DNA from: an uncultured Collinsella sp.
GTDB taxonomy: Bacteria > Actinomycetota > Coriobacteriia > Coriobacteriales > Coriobacteriaceae
Assembly: GCA_900550205.1 (NCBI GenBank)
Contig: URRJ01000018.1
Coordinates: 1 to 19,908 of the forward strand
Length of the DNA stretch: 19,908 bases
Direction of reading: 5' to 3'
The position numbers and the translations under genes are program-made. Positions 14,192 through 19,908 of this stretch are shown piece after piece. The notes under the pieces were generated by a model. The model had not been told where the DNA came from. It did no database searches and saw nothing but the letters and a program-made list of their open reading frames with translations. Position 1 is the stretch's first letter. Each line of letters opens with the position of its first letter.

Positions 14192-15475
14192 CTAGCACTG
14201 CTCAAGCGCCTGCTCAAGGTCGGCAATCAGATCGGCCGTGTCCTCGAGGCCGCACGACAGACGCACCATATCGGCGGAGATGCCACAGGCGATGAGCTCC
14301 TCGTCGTTCATCTGGCGATGGGTAGCGTTTGCCGGATGCAAGCAGCAAGTACGCGCATCGGCCACGTGCGTAGCGATCTGGGCGAGCTTAAGGCTCTTCA
14401 TAAAGGTCTCGGCCGCCGCGCGACCACCGTTAAAGCCAAAGCTCACGACGCCGCAGGTACCGTTAGGCATGTACTTCTGAGCCAGGTCATAGTACTTGTC
14501 GCCCTCCAGGCCCGGATAGCTCACGAAGCGCACCTTGGGATGGTCCTGCAGGAACTTGGCAACGGCCAGGCCGTTCTCGCAATGACGCGGCATGCGCACG
14601 TGCAGGCTCTCGAGCGAGCTGTTCAGGAAAAATGCCGCCTGCGGGTTCTGCATGGGGCCGAGGTCGCGCATAAGCTGCGCGGTAGCCTTGGTAATAAAGG
14701 CGCCCTCGCGACCGAACTTCTCGGCATAGGTCACGCCGTGATAGCTCTCATCGGGCGTGGTGAGACCAGGGAACTTGTCCGCATGGGCCATCCAGTCAAA
14801 CTGGCCATGGTCGACGATGACGCCGCCCAGGTAAGCAGCATGTCCATCCATGTACTTGGTGGTGGAGTGCGTAACGATGTCGGCGCCCCACTCAAAGGGA
14901 CGACACATCACGGGCGTCGGGAAGGTATTGTCGACCATCAGCGGCACGCCATGGTCATGCGCGGCCTTGGCAAAGCGCTCAATATCGAGCACGGCAAGGG
15001 CGGGGTTGGCGATCGTCTCGCCAAAGACGAGCTTGGTATTGGGCTGGAAGGCTGCCTCGAGCTCCTCGTCGGTGCAGTCGGGGGCAACGAACGTGCAGGT
15101 CAGACCCATGCGCTCCATGGTATGGGCGAGCAGGTTGTAGGTACCGCCGTAGATAGCAGAGCTCGCGACCACGTGATCGCCGGCACCGGCAACGTTAAAG
15201 ATCGCAAGGAAGTTCGCAGCCATGCCCGAGCTCGTGAGCATCGCAGCGGTGCCGCCCTCCATCTCGCAGATCTTGGCGGCAACCAGATCGCACGTGGGGT
15301 TCTGCAGACGGCTGTAGAAATAGCCCGACTCCTCCAGGTCGAACAGCTTGCCCATATGCTCGGACGTGTCGTACTTCCACGTGGTTGACTGGTAGATAGG
15401 CACCTGACGCGGCTCTGCATCACCCGGGCGATAACCGCCCTGAACACACGTCGTACCGATGGTCTGCTCGCTCAT
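14192..15475 (-). CDS. metY: O-acetylhomoserine sulfhydrylase (aminocarboxypropyltransferase), PLP enzyme
   Basis: This 427-residue enzyme of the Cys/Met-metabolism PLP family (PF01053) makes homocysteine from O-acetylhomoserine and sulfide. The pyridoxal phosphate lysine is K207 in HSTTKYMDGH. Phosphate- and substrate-binding motifs are YSRLQNPTCD (54-63), TSSGMAANF (81-89) and VDNTFPTP (181-188). The length of ~430 residues and the insertion after the lysine fit MetY rather than the shorter cystathionine gamma-synthases. A methionine gamma-lyase-like activity cannot be excluded from sequence. Start ATG at 15475 follows AAGGGAG. A promoter-like pair lies just upstream; no SAM riboswitch was recognised. 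Confidence 0.9.
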   Translation of the reverse strand: MSEQTIGTTCVQGGYRPGDAEPRQVPIYQSTTWKYDTSEHMGKLFDLEESGYFYSRLQNPTCDLVAAKICEMEGGTAAMLTSSGMAANFLAIFNVAGAGDHVVASSAIYGGTYNLLAHTMERMGLTCTFVAPDCTDEELEAAFQPNTKLVFGETIANPALAVLDIERFAKAAHDHGVPLMVDNTFPTPVMCRPFEWGADIVTHSTTKYMDGHAAYLGGVIVDHGQFDWMAHADKFPGLTTPDESYHGVTYAEKFGREGAFITKATAQLMRDLGPMQNPQAAFFLNSSLESLHVRMPRHCENGLAVAKFLQDHPKVRFVSYPGLEGDKYYDLAQKYMPNGTCGVVSFGFNGGRAAAETFMKSLKLAQIATHVADARTCCLHPANATHRQMNDEELIACGISADMVRLSCGLEDTADLIADLEQALEQC

Positions 15476-15513
15476 ATCTTGCTCCCTTGCTGGGTTACAT
15501 TTTTATTCGATTC

Positions 15514-15542
15514 ACGATACCGCTACCCTGCACCCCTCTCAA
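15514..15542 (-). promoter_or_regulatory. Promoter of metY
   Basis: TTGAGA (15537-15542) and TATCGT (15514-15519) on the minus strand are separated by exactly 17 bases. They lie 39-67 bases ahead of the metY start codon. The -10 is imperfect. Confidence 0.5.
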
Positions 15543-15703
15543 CCCATCCCCAAAGTAGGTTATGGAACAAATTAGTCTGGGTATTTATCGCAGATCCTGG
15601 CATTTATTCGATAGATAAAAATGAGGTACGCATGAAGCTCTCGATGATTACATGCGCCGTCACGGGTACCATAGGCGGGTACACCGTAACAAAGGAGACA
15701 ACG

Positions 15704-16150
15704 ATGAAGCAAATCGATACGGCCCAGCTCGACATCACCGCCTGCCAGGCTCAGGCTGCCGAATACCACGCCCGTGGCTTTAACTGCGCCCAGGCCGTCG
15801 CCTGCACGCTCGCGCCTGCCATCGGGCTCGACCCCCAGACCGCCTTTACCCTCACCGAGGGCTTTGGCGCCGGTATGGGCGGCATGACCGAAACCTGCGG
15901 CGCCATCTCGGGCGCCGTGGCCATCATGGGCTTTGTAATGAGTGACGGCATGGAAAACCCCAAGACCAAGGGCCAGACCTACAAGCTGTCGCGCGAAATC
16001 GCCAAGCGTTTTGGCGAGAAGAACACGACGACCGTCTGCGGCACGCTCAAGGGCATCGGATCGGACAAGGGTCCGCTCCGCAGCTGCCCCGGCTGCATCG
16101 ACGATGCCGTCGAGATTGCCTGCGATGTGCTAAAGCAGCTCGCCGAGTAA
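15704..16150 (+). CDS. C_GCAxxG_C_C family protein
   Basis: This 148-residue protein belongs to the family named for its cysteine pattern (PF09719), thought to be redox-active or metal-binding in anaerobes, with no established function. Visible hallmarks are GFNCAQAVAC (C28, C34), the glycine-rich GFGAGMGGMTETCGAISGAVAIMG (53-76, shown here as GFGAGMGG then TETCGAISG), VCGTLKG, and the C-terminal SCPGC pair. It is cytoplasmic, with no signal peptide. The ATG at 15704 has an ideal AAAGGAGA ribosome binding site. A second in-frame ATG 24 codons upstream (15632) with GAGG ahead of it could give a longer form, but the extension is not family-like. It is monocistronic and convergent with the YigZ-like gene. 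Confidence 0.85.
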   Translation: MKQIDTAQLDITACQAQAAEYHARGFNCAQAVACTLAPAIGLDPQTAFTLTEGFGAGMGGMTETCGAISGAVAIMGFVMSDGMENPKTKGQTYKLSREIAKRFGEKNTTTVCGTLKGIGSDKGPLRSCPGCIDDAVEIACDVLKQLAE

Positions 16151-16168
16151 ACGGCAGCAACATAAATC

Positions 16169-16213
16169 GACGGCCGGCGCGCTTGGGATTCATCCAAAAG
16201 CATGCCGGCCGTC
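16169..16213. terminator. Hairpin between convergent genes, probable bidirectional terminator
   Basis: GACGGCCGGC (16169-16178) and GCCGGCCGTC (16204-16213) form a perfect 10-bp stem in the 67-base gap between two convergent genes. Neither side has a clear T-run, so termination would be weak or Rho-assisted. Confidence 0.55.
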
Positions 16214-16217
16214 GTCG

Positions 16218-16853
16218 TTAGAACTCCGCAAACTCGGGAGCGCCGACCTCGATCTCCTCGCGCCCTGCCATAAGCTCGCGCATCTTAGCGCAAAACGGTT
16301 CCTGCTCCCCCGCCTTAAACACCAAATGAATCGTCACGGCATCCGCGTAATCGGTATCCGAAACCTTGGCACCCGAATCCTGCGCCAAACGAAGCACCTG
16401 CTCATACTGCGGATAGGCCACACGCACGTCAACAGGCACGACACTCGTCATCTCAACGATCTGCCCGGCCTCCTGAGCAGCTGCCACCGCCGCCTGCGTC
16501 GCCGTGGTATAGGCGCGCACCAATCCACCAGGTCCCAACAGCGTGCCGCCAAAATAGCGCGTCACCACGCAGCAAACATTTTTGAGCCCCGCACCGCGCA
16601 GCACCTCGAGCGTCGGCATCCCGCTCGTGCGGCTCGGCTCACCGTCATCGCTCTGACGCTCACGTCCATCGACCAAAATCCACGCGGGAACATTGTGTCG
16701 AGCGTCGTAATGACGTTTGCGAACGGTCTCGATAAAGGCATTCGCCTCATCCTCGGACTCAATATGGACCAGCTGGGCAATAAACCGGCTCTTGCGGTCC
16801 ACAAACTCGCCTGAAGCCTCAATATTCGATTGCAGAGTAAAATAGCTGTCCAA
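16218..16853 (-). CDS. YigZ/IMPACT (UPF0029) family protein
   Basis: This 211-residue protein has the two-domain layout of the YigZ family: an N-terminal IMPACT fold with DRKSRFIAQL, DARHNVPAWIL, SDDGEPSRTSGMP and VVTRYFGGTLLGPGGLVRAY, and a ferredoxin-like C-terminal domain from about residue 135. The family's biochemical role is unsettled; eukaryotic IMPACT inhibits the kinase GCN2. Two consecutive TTG codons could start it; the second (16851-16853) is preferred because GAGGGG then lies five bases upstream. No ATG is available near the conserved N-terminus. Confidence 0.9.
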   Translation of the reverse strand: MDSYFTLQSNIEASGEFVDRKSRFIAQLVHIESEDEANAFIETVRKRHYDARHNVPAWILVDGRERQSDDGEPSRTSGMPTLEVLRGAGLKNVCCVVTRYFGGTLLGPGGLVRAYTTATQAAVAAAQEAGQIVEMTSVVPVDVRVAYPQYEQVLRLAQDSGAKVSDTDYADAVTIHLVFKAGEQEPFCAKMRELMAGREEIEVGAPEFAEF

Positions 16854-17002
16854 CAAAGCCCCTCAACAACAAGCAAAGCAACAAACAGCCTCAATAATAC
16901 GGCAAAGCCCGTACCGATAACCCCGGTAAATAGAACGGCGACGCCGATGACCAGGCAAAAACAGCGAGACACCAAGAATGGTGACGCCGATGATTCCGTC
17001 AA
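16854..17002 (-). pseudogene. Frame-broken hydrophobic stretch upstream of yigZ
   Basis: The minus strand encodes hydrophobic segments in two adjacent frames: one reads GIIGVTILGVSLFLPG, and 43 bases later the next frame reads VIGVAVLFTGVIGTGFAVLL. The join falls at a run of five T; removing one T would fuse them into a two-helix membrane peptide. The continuous frame starting at TTG 17002 runs into yigZ in a different frame and loses its character. This may be a decayed small membrane protein gene or chance hydrophobicity of GC-rich DNA. No family is assigned. Confidence 0.22.
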
Positions 17003-17011
17003 CGGAAGCGA

Positions 17012-17110
17012 GAACCCGTCAGCGCGAGCAAGGTGCCTTGAAAGACGAGGGCATTGACCTTATGGTCATGCCCGAAGGCTTGAAAGGCAGATTGCCGCGC
17101 TGACGGGTTC
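17012..17110. repeat. 99-bp structured inverted-repeat element beside rnpB
   Basis: GAACCCGTCAGCGCG (17012-17026) and CGCGCTGACGGGTTC (17096-17110) are a perfect 15-bp inverted pair enclosing further nested structure. A hairpin GGGCA-T-TGACC, loop TTAT, GGTCA-TGCCC lies at about 17049-17073; TGCCTT (17034-17039) can pair with AAGGCA near 17084; and CAAGG-TG-CCTTG (17029-17040) is an alternative local stem. The element lies 17 bases beyond the 3' end of rnpB. It may be a mobile or palindromic repeat, a small RNA, or an elaborate terminator for rnpB, although no T-run follows on either strand. Confidence 0.7.
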
Positions 17111-17126
17111 GCAGCGTCAACAAAGT

Positions 17127-17488
17127 GCCGAGTGGGCCTATAAGCCGGGTTCTGTCGTGAACGGTCATTTATCTTGTCTGCACGTTACCATGCAGCTCCA
17201 CGCACGCTACCCGAACGCGGACCGGGCCGGCCCATAGCGTTCCTATTCGCGCTTGCTCCGGATGGGGCTTGCCAAGCCGCCGTGTTACCACGACGCTGGT
17301 GGTCTCTTACACCACCGTTTCAGCTTTTCCCTTTACGCCTTGCGGCGCAGGTGGGAGTCTTCTTTTCTGCGGCGCTTTCCGTCGGATCACTCCGCCCGGC
17401 CGTTAGCCGGCATCCCGCCCTCTGGAGCCCGGACTTTCCTCACGCGTACTGCAAGCAGCACATCGCGCGACCGTCTGGCCCACTCAGC
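17127..17488 (-). ncRNA. rnpB: RNase P RNA, bacterial type A
   Basis: This is the catalytic RNA that trims the 5' leader of pre-tRNAs, working with the RnpA protein. On the minus strand the ends GCTGAGTGGGCC and GGCCCACTCGGC pair as helix P1. The universally conserved segments are present: GAGGAAAGTCCGGGCTCC near the 5' end, the CAGAGGGCGGG... stretch, GGTGGTGTAAGAGACCACC, GGTAACACGG, and AGAACCCGGCTTATAGGCC at the 3' end. The length of ~360 nt fits type A. End points are set by the P1 helix and may be off by a few bases. Confidence 0.96.
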
Positions 17489-17496
17489 AGTGCAAG

Positions 17497-17502
17497 AGTG
17501 TA
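17497..17502 (-). promoter_or_regulatory. -10 element of rnpB
   Basis: TACACT on the minus strand lies about nine bases ahead of the inferred rnpB 5' end, the right spacing for a -10 hexamer. An imperfect -35 (TTGCCT) stands 15 bases upstream, inside the inverted repeat TTGCC-GCA-GGCAA (17511-17523). Confidence 0.6.
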
Positions 17503-17650
17503 ACACACCGTTGCCGCAGGCAATGGCACGACGCAAACGCTCGACACGATAAACCAAGAACTGCCATGCGCTACAATGGTCCTGTCGATGGGCAACGTCG
17601 TCAGTCGAGACGCGACCGCGCTCCGCACCCCTCCGTCTACTCGGTGTGTT

Positions 17651-17686
17651 CCCGCCTCCTCCCCGAGGCGGGATGTCGGCATTTTT
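17651..17686 (+). other. GC-rich hairpin followed by T-run in the rnpB-rpsA gap
   Basis: The 322-base gap 17489-17810 holds the rnpB promoter, this hairpin and the rpsA terminator, with nothing else recognisable. CCCGCCTC (17651-17658) pairs with GAGGCGGG (17665-17672), and a TTTTT run follows after nine bases on the plus strand. A plus-strand -10-like TACAAT at 17572-17577 would give a ~100-nt transcript ending here. Without a -35 or a tight stem-to-T junction this is only a possible small RNA. Confidence 0.25.
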
Positions 17687-17752
17687 CATGCACTGACAAC
17701 CCAATAGCCTGTGGACAGCCCGGGCAGCATCGCGCACCTCAACAGCAAATGC

Positions 17753-17786
17753 AAAAAGGGACCCGTCCATTGCGGACGGATCCCTT
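17753..17786 (-). terminator. Intrinsic terminator after rpsA
   Basis: On the minus strand AAGGGATCCGTCC (17774-17786) pairs with GGACGGGTCCCTT across a GCAAT loop, with one mismatch, followed by a short T-run. It lies 24 bases after the rpsA stop codon. Confidence 0.9.
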
Positions 17787-17810
17787 AAAACAAGTGATCG
17801 TCAAACCGAT

Positions 17811-18977
17811 TTACTCGGCGTCGGCCTCCTCGTCCTTCTTCTCGGAAGGCAGCGGGGTAACCTCGATCTCGACGCCCAGAGTCTCAGCAGCAGACTTCAT
17901 GGACAGGGAGATACGACGACGGTCGAGGTCGATCTCCATGACCTTGACCTGAACCTTGTCGCCCACGTGGGTGACCTGAGAAGGCTGGTCGACGTGCTTG
18001 TTGGCCATCTCGGAGATGTGCACCAGGCCCTCGATGCCCTCGCCCAGGTCGACGAAAGCGCCGAACGGGACAAGCTTGGTCACAGTGCCCTCGACGATAG
18101 CGCCGACGGGGTACTTCTTGACCAGTGCGCGCCACGGATCCTCGGTGGTCTGCTTGAGACCCAGGGAGATGCGCTCGCGGTTGAGATCGACGTCGAGAAC
18201 CTCGACCTCGACCTCCTGGCCGACCTTGACAACCTCGGAAGGATGGTTGACGTGGTTCCAGGAGAGCTCGGAGATGTGGATGAGGCCGTCGATACCGCCG
18301 AGGTCGACGAAGGCGCCGAAGTCGACGATGGAGGAAACGGTGCCCTGGAGACGCATGCCAGACTTGAGCTTGGACAGGATCTCGGAGCGCTCGGCCTTAC
18401 GGGACTCCTCGAGCACGACGCGACGGGAGAGAACGACGTTGTTGCGGTTGCGGTCCATCTCGATGACGCGGGCCTCGATGCGGGTGCCCATGTAGGAGGT
18501 GAGGTCCTTGACACGACGGAGATCGACGAGGGAAGCGGGCAGGAAGCCGCGCAGGCCGATGTCGAGGATCAGGCCGCCCTTGACAACCTCGATAACCTCG
18601 CCCTCGACGTTCTCGCCGGAGTTGAACTTCTCCTCGATGCGGTTCCAAGCACGCTCGTACTCGGCACGCTTCTTGGACAGGACAAGACGACCGTCCTTGT
18701 CCTCCTTCTGGAGAACCAGAGCCTCGATGGGATCACCGAGTGCAACGATGTCTGCAGGGTTAGCGTCCTTGCGGATGGACAGCTCGCGGACCGGGATAAC
18801 GCCCTCGGACTTGAATCCGATGTCAACGAGCACCTCGTCATGCTCGATCTTAACGACAGTGCCGTTAACGAGATCGCCCTCATCAAAGTCGGTAATCGTA
18901 CCGTCGATGAGGTTGTTCATCTCCTCCTCATTGACATCGTCAAGAGAGAAAATGGACGAGTTCTGAATCTCACTCAA
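17811..18977 (-). CDS. rpsA: 30S ribosomal protein S1
   Basis: This 388-residue protein consists of an acidic N-terminus, four S1 RNA-binding repeats and a short acidic tail (SEKKDEEADAE). The repeats lie at about 33-102 (GDLVNGTVVKIEHDEVLVDIG), 121-188 (GLILDIGLRGFLPASLVDLR), 206-274 (IVDFGAFVDLGGIDGLIHIS) and 291-361 (LVPFGAFVDLGEGIEGLVHIS). Four repeats match the actinobacterial form, against six in E. coli. S1 unfolds mRNA leaders and brings them to the 30S subunit. The start is TTG at 18977, with GAAAGGGG seven bases upstream; no nearby in-frame ATG precedes the conserved region. The ~130-base leader contains a CGGGGCCCCG palindrome. Codon use is strongly biased toward C-ending codons, as expected of a highly expressed gene. 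The quoted repeat segments are partial. Confidence 0.96.
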   Translation of the reverse strand: MSEIQNSSIFSLDDVNEEEMNNLIDGTITDFDEGDLVNGTVVKIEHDEVLVDIGFKSEGVIPVRELSIRKDANPADIVALGDPIEALVLQKEDKDGRLVLSKKRAEYERAWNRIEEKFNSGENVEGEVIEVVKGGLILDIGLRGFLPASLVDLRRVKDLTSYMGTRIEARVIEMDRNRNNVVLSRRVVLEESRKAERSEILSKLKSGMRLQGTVSSIVDFGAFVDLGGIDGLIHISELSWNHVNHPSEVVKVGQEVEVEVLDVDLNRERISLGLKQTTEDPWRALVKKYPVGAIVEGTVTKLVPFGAFVDLGEGIEGLVHISEMANKHVDQPSQVTHVGDKVQVKVMEIDLDRRRISLSMKSAAETLGVEIEVTPLPSEKKDEEADAE

Positions 18978-19108
18978 AGGTGGACCCCTTTCGAACTACG
19001 GGGCCCCGATTGCTAGGACCTACAGAAGGGTGCGACAAGCACACAACGTTTAGGAACACTCGGGAGCCGACAGATACTAATGTGACGCTTATGCAATCAC
19101 GTTCGTAT

Positions 19109-19137
19109 AGGTTACGGGGAAATGAGTTCGATTTCAA
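19109..19137 (-). promoter_or_regulatory. Promoter of rpsA
   Basis: TTGAAA (19132-19137) and TAACCT (19109-19114) on the minus strand are 17 bases apart, giving a leader of roughly 125 bases. The overlapping TATACG is an alternative -10. The 315-base divergent gap 18978-19292 also holds an inverted repeat, and its plus-strand promoter for the HAD gene is not clear. Confidence 0.5.
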
Positions 19138-19161
19138 GCGCGAACTGCGATTTTTTACTCG

Positions 19162-19203
19162 TGTGGAGACTTTTTCGTAATCTTATGAACACACGTCTCC
19201 ACA
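19162..19203. other. Inverted repeat between rpsA and the HAD gene
   Basis: TGTGGAGAC (19162-19170) and GTCTCCACA (19195-19203) form a perfect 9-bp inverted pair around a 24-base AT-rich centre. It lies upstream of both divergent genes, 25 bases beyond the rpsA -35 candidate. It could be a regulator-binding site. Confidence 0.4.
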
Positions 19204-19292
19204 ACTTGACGATAACCAGCCAGGCATTCGGCTTTGGGGTAAAGTATCCGGAGCCAACGACTCTAGATTAAATTTACGAGAAAGGTGCCCGC

Positions 19293-19908
19293 GTGCTCAA
19301 AGCAGTCGTTTTCGATATGGACGAGACGCTTCTTAGCATCAACCTCAATGCGTTCATCCTTCGCTATTTTAAGGATGTCTCATCGATGCTCGCGGATATC
19401 GGGCGCCGCAGCCGCGGTGGCACGATGGCACGCCTCGGCACCATCTTGGTCGATCTCAACGCCAATCGCCGCAGAGGCACGGACAATCGCACCAATCTTG
19501 AGTTTTACCGCACCGAGGTCGAGCGCCGATGCGGTATCTGCCTCTCCGATCCCATCATCTACGAGGCGTTTACCTACTACGAGCGCGAAGTTCTTCCGTA
19601 CAAGAACGACGATGTCATCAACGCCCACGCCATGCCGGGCGCACACGCCGCGCTCCAGGCCGTACAGGACGCAGGGCTGCGTTGCGCGCTCTTTACCAAC
19701 CCCAGCTTTCCCCAGGGGGCCATCGAGTGCCGCATGGGTTGGGGCGACCTGGCTGACGCTCCCTTTGAGCTCGTCACGCACATGGGAAACGCCACCCGCT
19801 GCAAGCCTGATGCCACCTACTATCTAGAGCAGCTTCAGGTGATGGGGCTCGAGCCGCACGAGGTCCTTATGGTGGGCAACGATCCCAAACGCGACTTCCC
19901 CAGCCCCG
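19293..19908 (+). CDS. HAD-superfamily hydrolase, 3' part cut by window edge
   Basis: About 205 codons are visible with no stop before the window end. The haloacid dehalogenase motifs are in order: motif I VVFDMDETL (nucleophile D8, acid/base D10), motif II LFTNPS (about 132-137), the motif III lysine in CKPDATYY (about K171) and motif IV MVGNDPKRDF (about 193-202). A helical cap domain occupies about 17-110. Such enzymes are usually cytoplasmic phosphatases; the substrate is unknown. The GTG at 19293 is chosen because GAGAAAGGTG lies just upstream and motif I starts at once. Confidence 0.87.
   Translation, partial: MLKAVVFDMDETLLSINLNAFILRYFKDVSSMLADIGRRSRGGTMARLGTILVDLNANRRRGTDNRTNLEFYRTEVERRCGICLSDPIIYEAFTYYEREVLPYKNDDVINAHAMPGAHAALQAVQDAGLRCALFTNPSFPQGAIECRMGWGDLADAPFELVTHMGNATRCKPDATYYLEQLQVMGLEPHEVLMVGNDPKRDFPSP

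Noticed and set aside
13862..15388. 508-codon plus-strand frame over the MFS and metY genes
   Set aside because: It is antisense to metY with conserved PLP motifs and crosses a terminator; the composition is that of a shadow frame.
17174..17552. Plus-strand frames inside the rnpB region
   Set aside because: They lie opposite the conserved RNase P RNA and have no coding features.
17387..17770. 127-codon minus-strand frame between rpsA and rnpB
   Set aside because: It overlaps the 5' part of the RNase P RNA and has no ribosome binding site or recognisable sequence.
17967..19016. 349-codon plus-strand frame opposite rpsA
   Set aside because: It is a mirror of the strongly biased rpsA codons (leucine/aspartate/valine-rich), with no domain or ribosome binding site.

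Overview
The window looks like chromosomal DNA from a strictly anaerobic, high-GC Gram-positive gut bacterium of the Coriobacteriia, most likely Collinsella or a close relative. This is an inference from the GC-rich third codon positions, an actinobacterial-type four-repeat ribosomal protein S1, frequent GTG/TTG starts, and oxygen-sensitive iron-sulfur enzymes of the 2-hydroxyacyl-CoA dehydratase type. No phage, IS element, CRISPR array, tRNA or 16S/23S rRNA was seen. The large majority of genes are on the minus strand.

Layout on the minus strand, read from high to low coordinates. Region 1 (1-3360) is a three-gene operon: two paralogous double-cubane-cluster / 2-hydroxyacyl-CoA dehydratase-family reductases (1700-2983 and 386-1549) followed by the start of their ATP-dependent activase (1-231, cut by the window edge). 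Each of the two gaps between genes holds one copy of a ~100-nt rod-like hairpin. The copies differ at 13 of 86 core positions, and eight of those differences form four exact compensatory base-pair changes, so the element is probably a conserved structured RNA. Upstream of the operon is a 22-codon ORF with a very strong Shine-Dalgarno sequence and overlapping alternative hairpins. Region 2 (3375-8890) is a molybdenum module: moeA-mogA/moaB (cofactor maturation), an intrinsic terminator, then modA-modB-modC (molybdate uptake). ModB carries an unusual ~185-residue extracytoplasmic N-terminal domain.

Region 3 (9038-11508, plus strand) encodes a CLC-type anion channel/transporter and a diacylglycerol-kinase-family lipid kinase. 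Region 4 (11541-15475, minus) holds a small GGQ-containing release-factor-like ribosome rescue protein, xanthine phosphoribosyltransferase, a DHA2-type MFS exporter and an O-acetylhomoserine sulfhydrylase. Two of these genes begin only 20-27 bases after a strong intrinsic terminator. Region 5 (15704-16853) has a C_GCAxxG_C_C-family protein (plus) convergent with a YigZ/IMPACT-family protein (minus).

Region 6 (16854-19908) contains a frame-broken hydrophobic stretch, a 99-bp structured inverted-repeat element, the RNase P RNA (rnpB, minus), a 322-base gap, rpsA (ribosomal protein S1, minus, TTG start), and the beginning of a divergent HAD-family hydrolase (plus, cut by the window edge). The best candidates for something undescribed are the paired covarying intercistronic hairpins in the double-cubane operon, the leader ORF of that operon, the activase ORF that turns into LacI-like sequence at the window edge, the 99-bp cruciform element beside rnpB, and the extended ModB.
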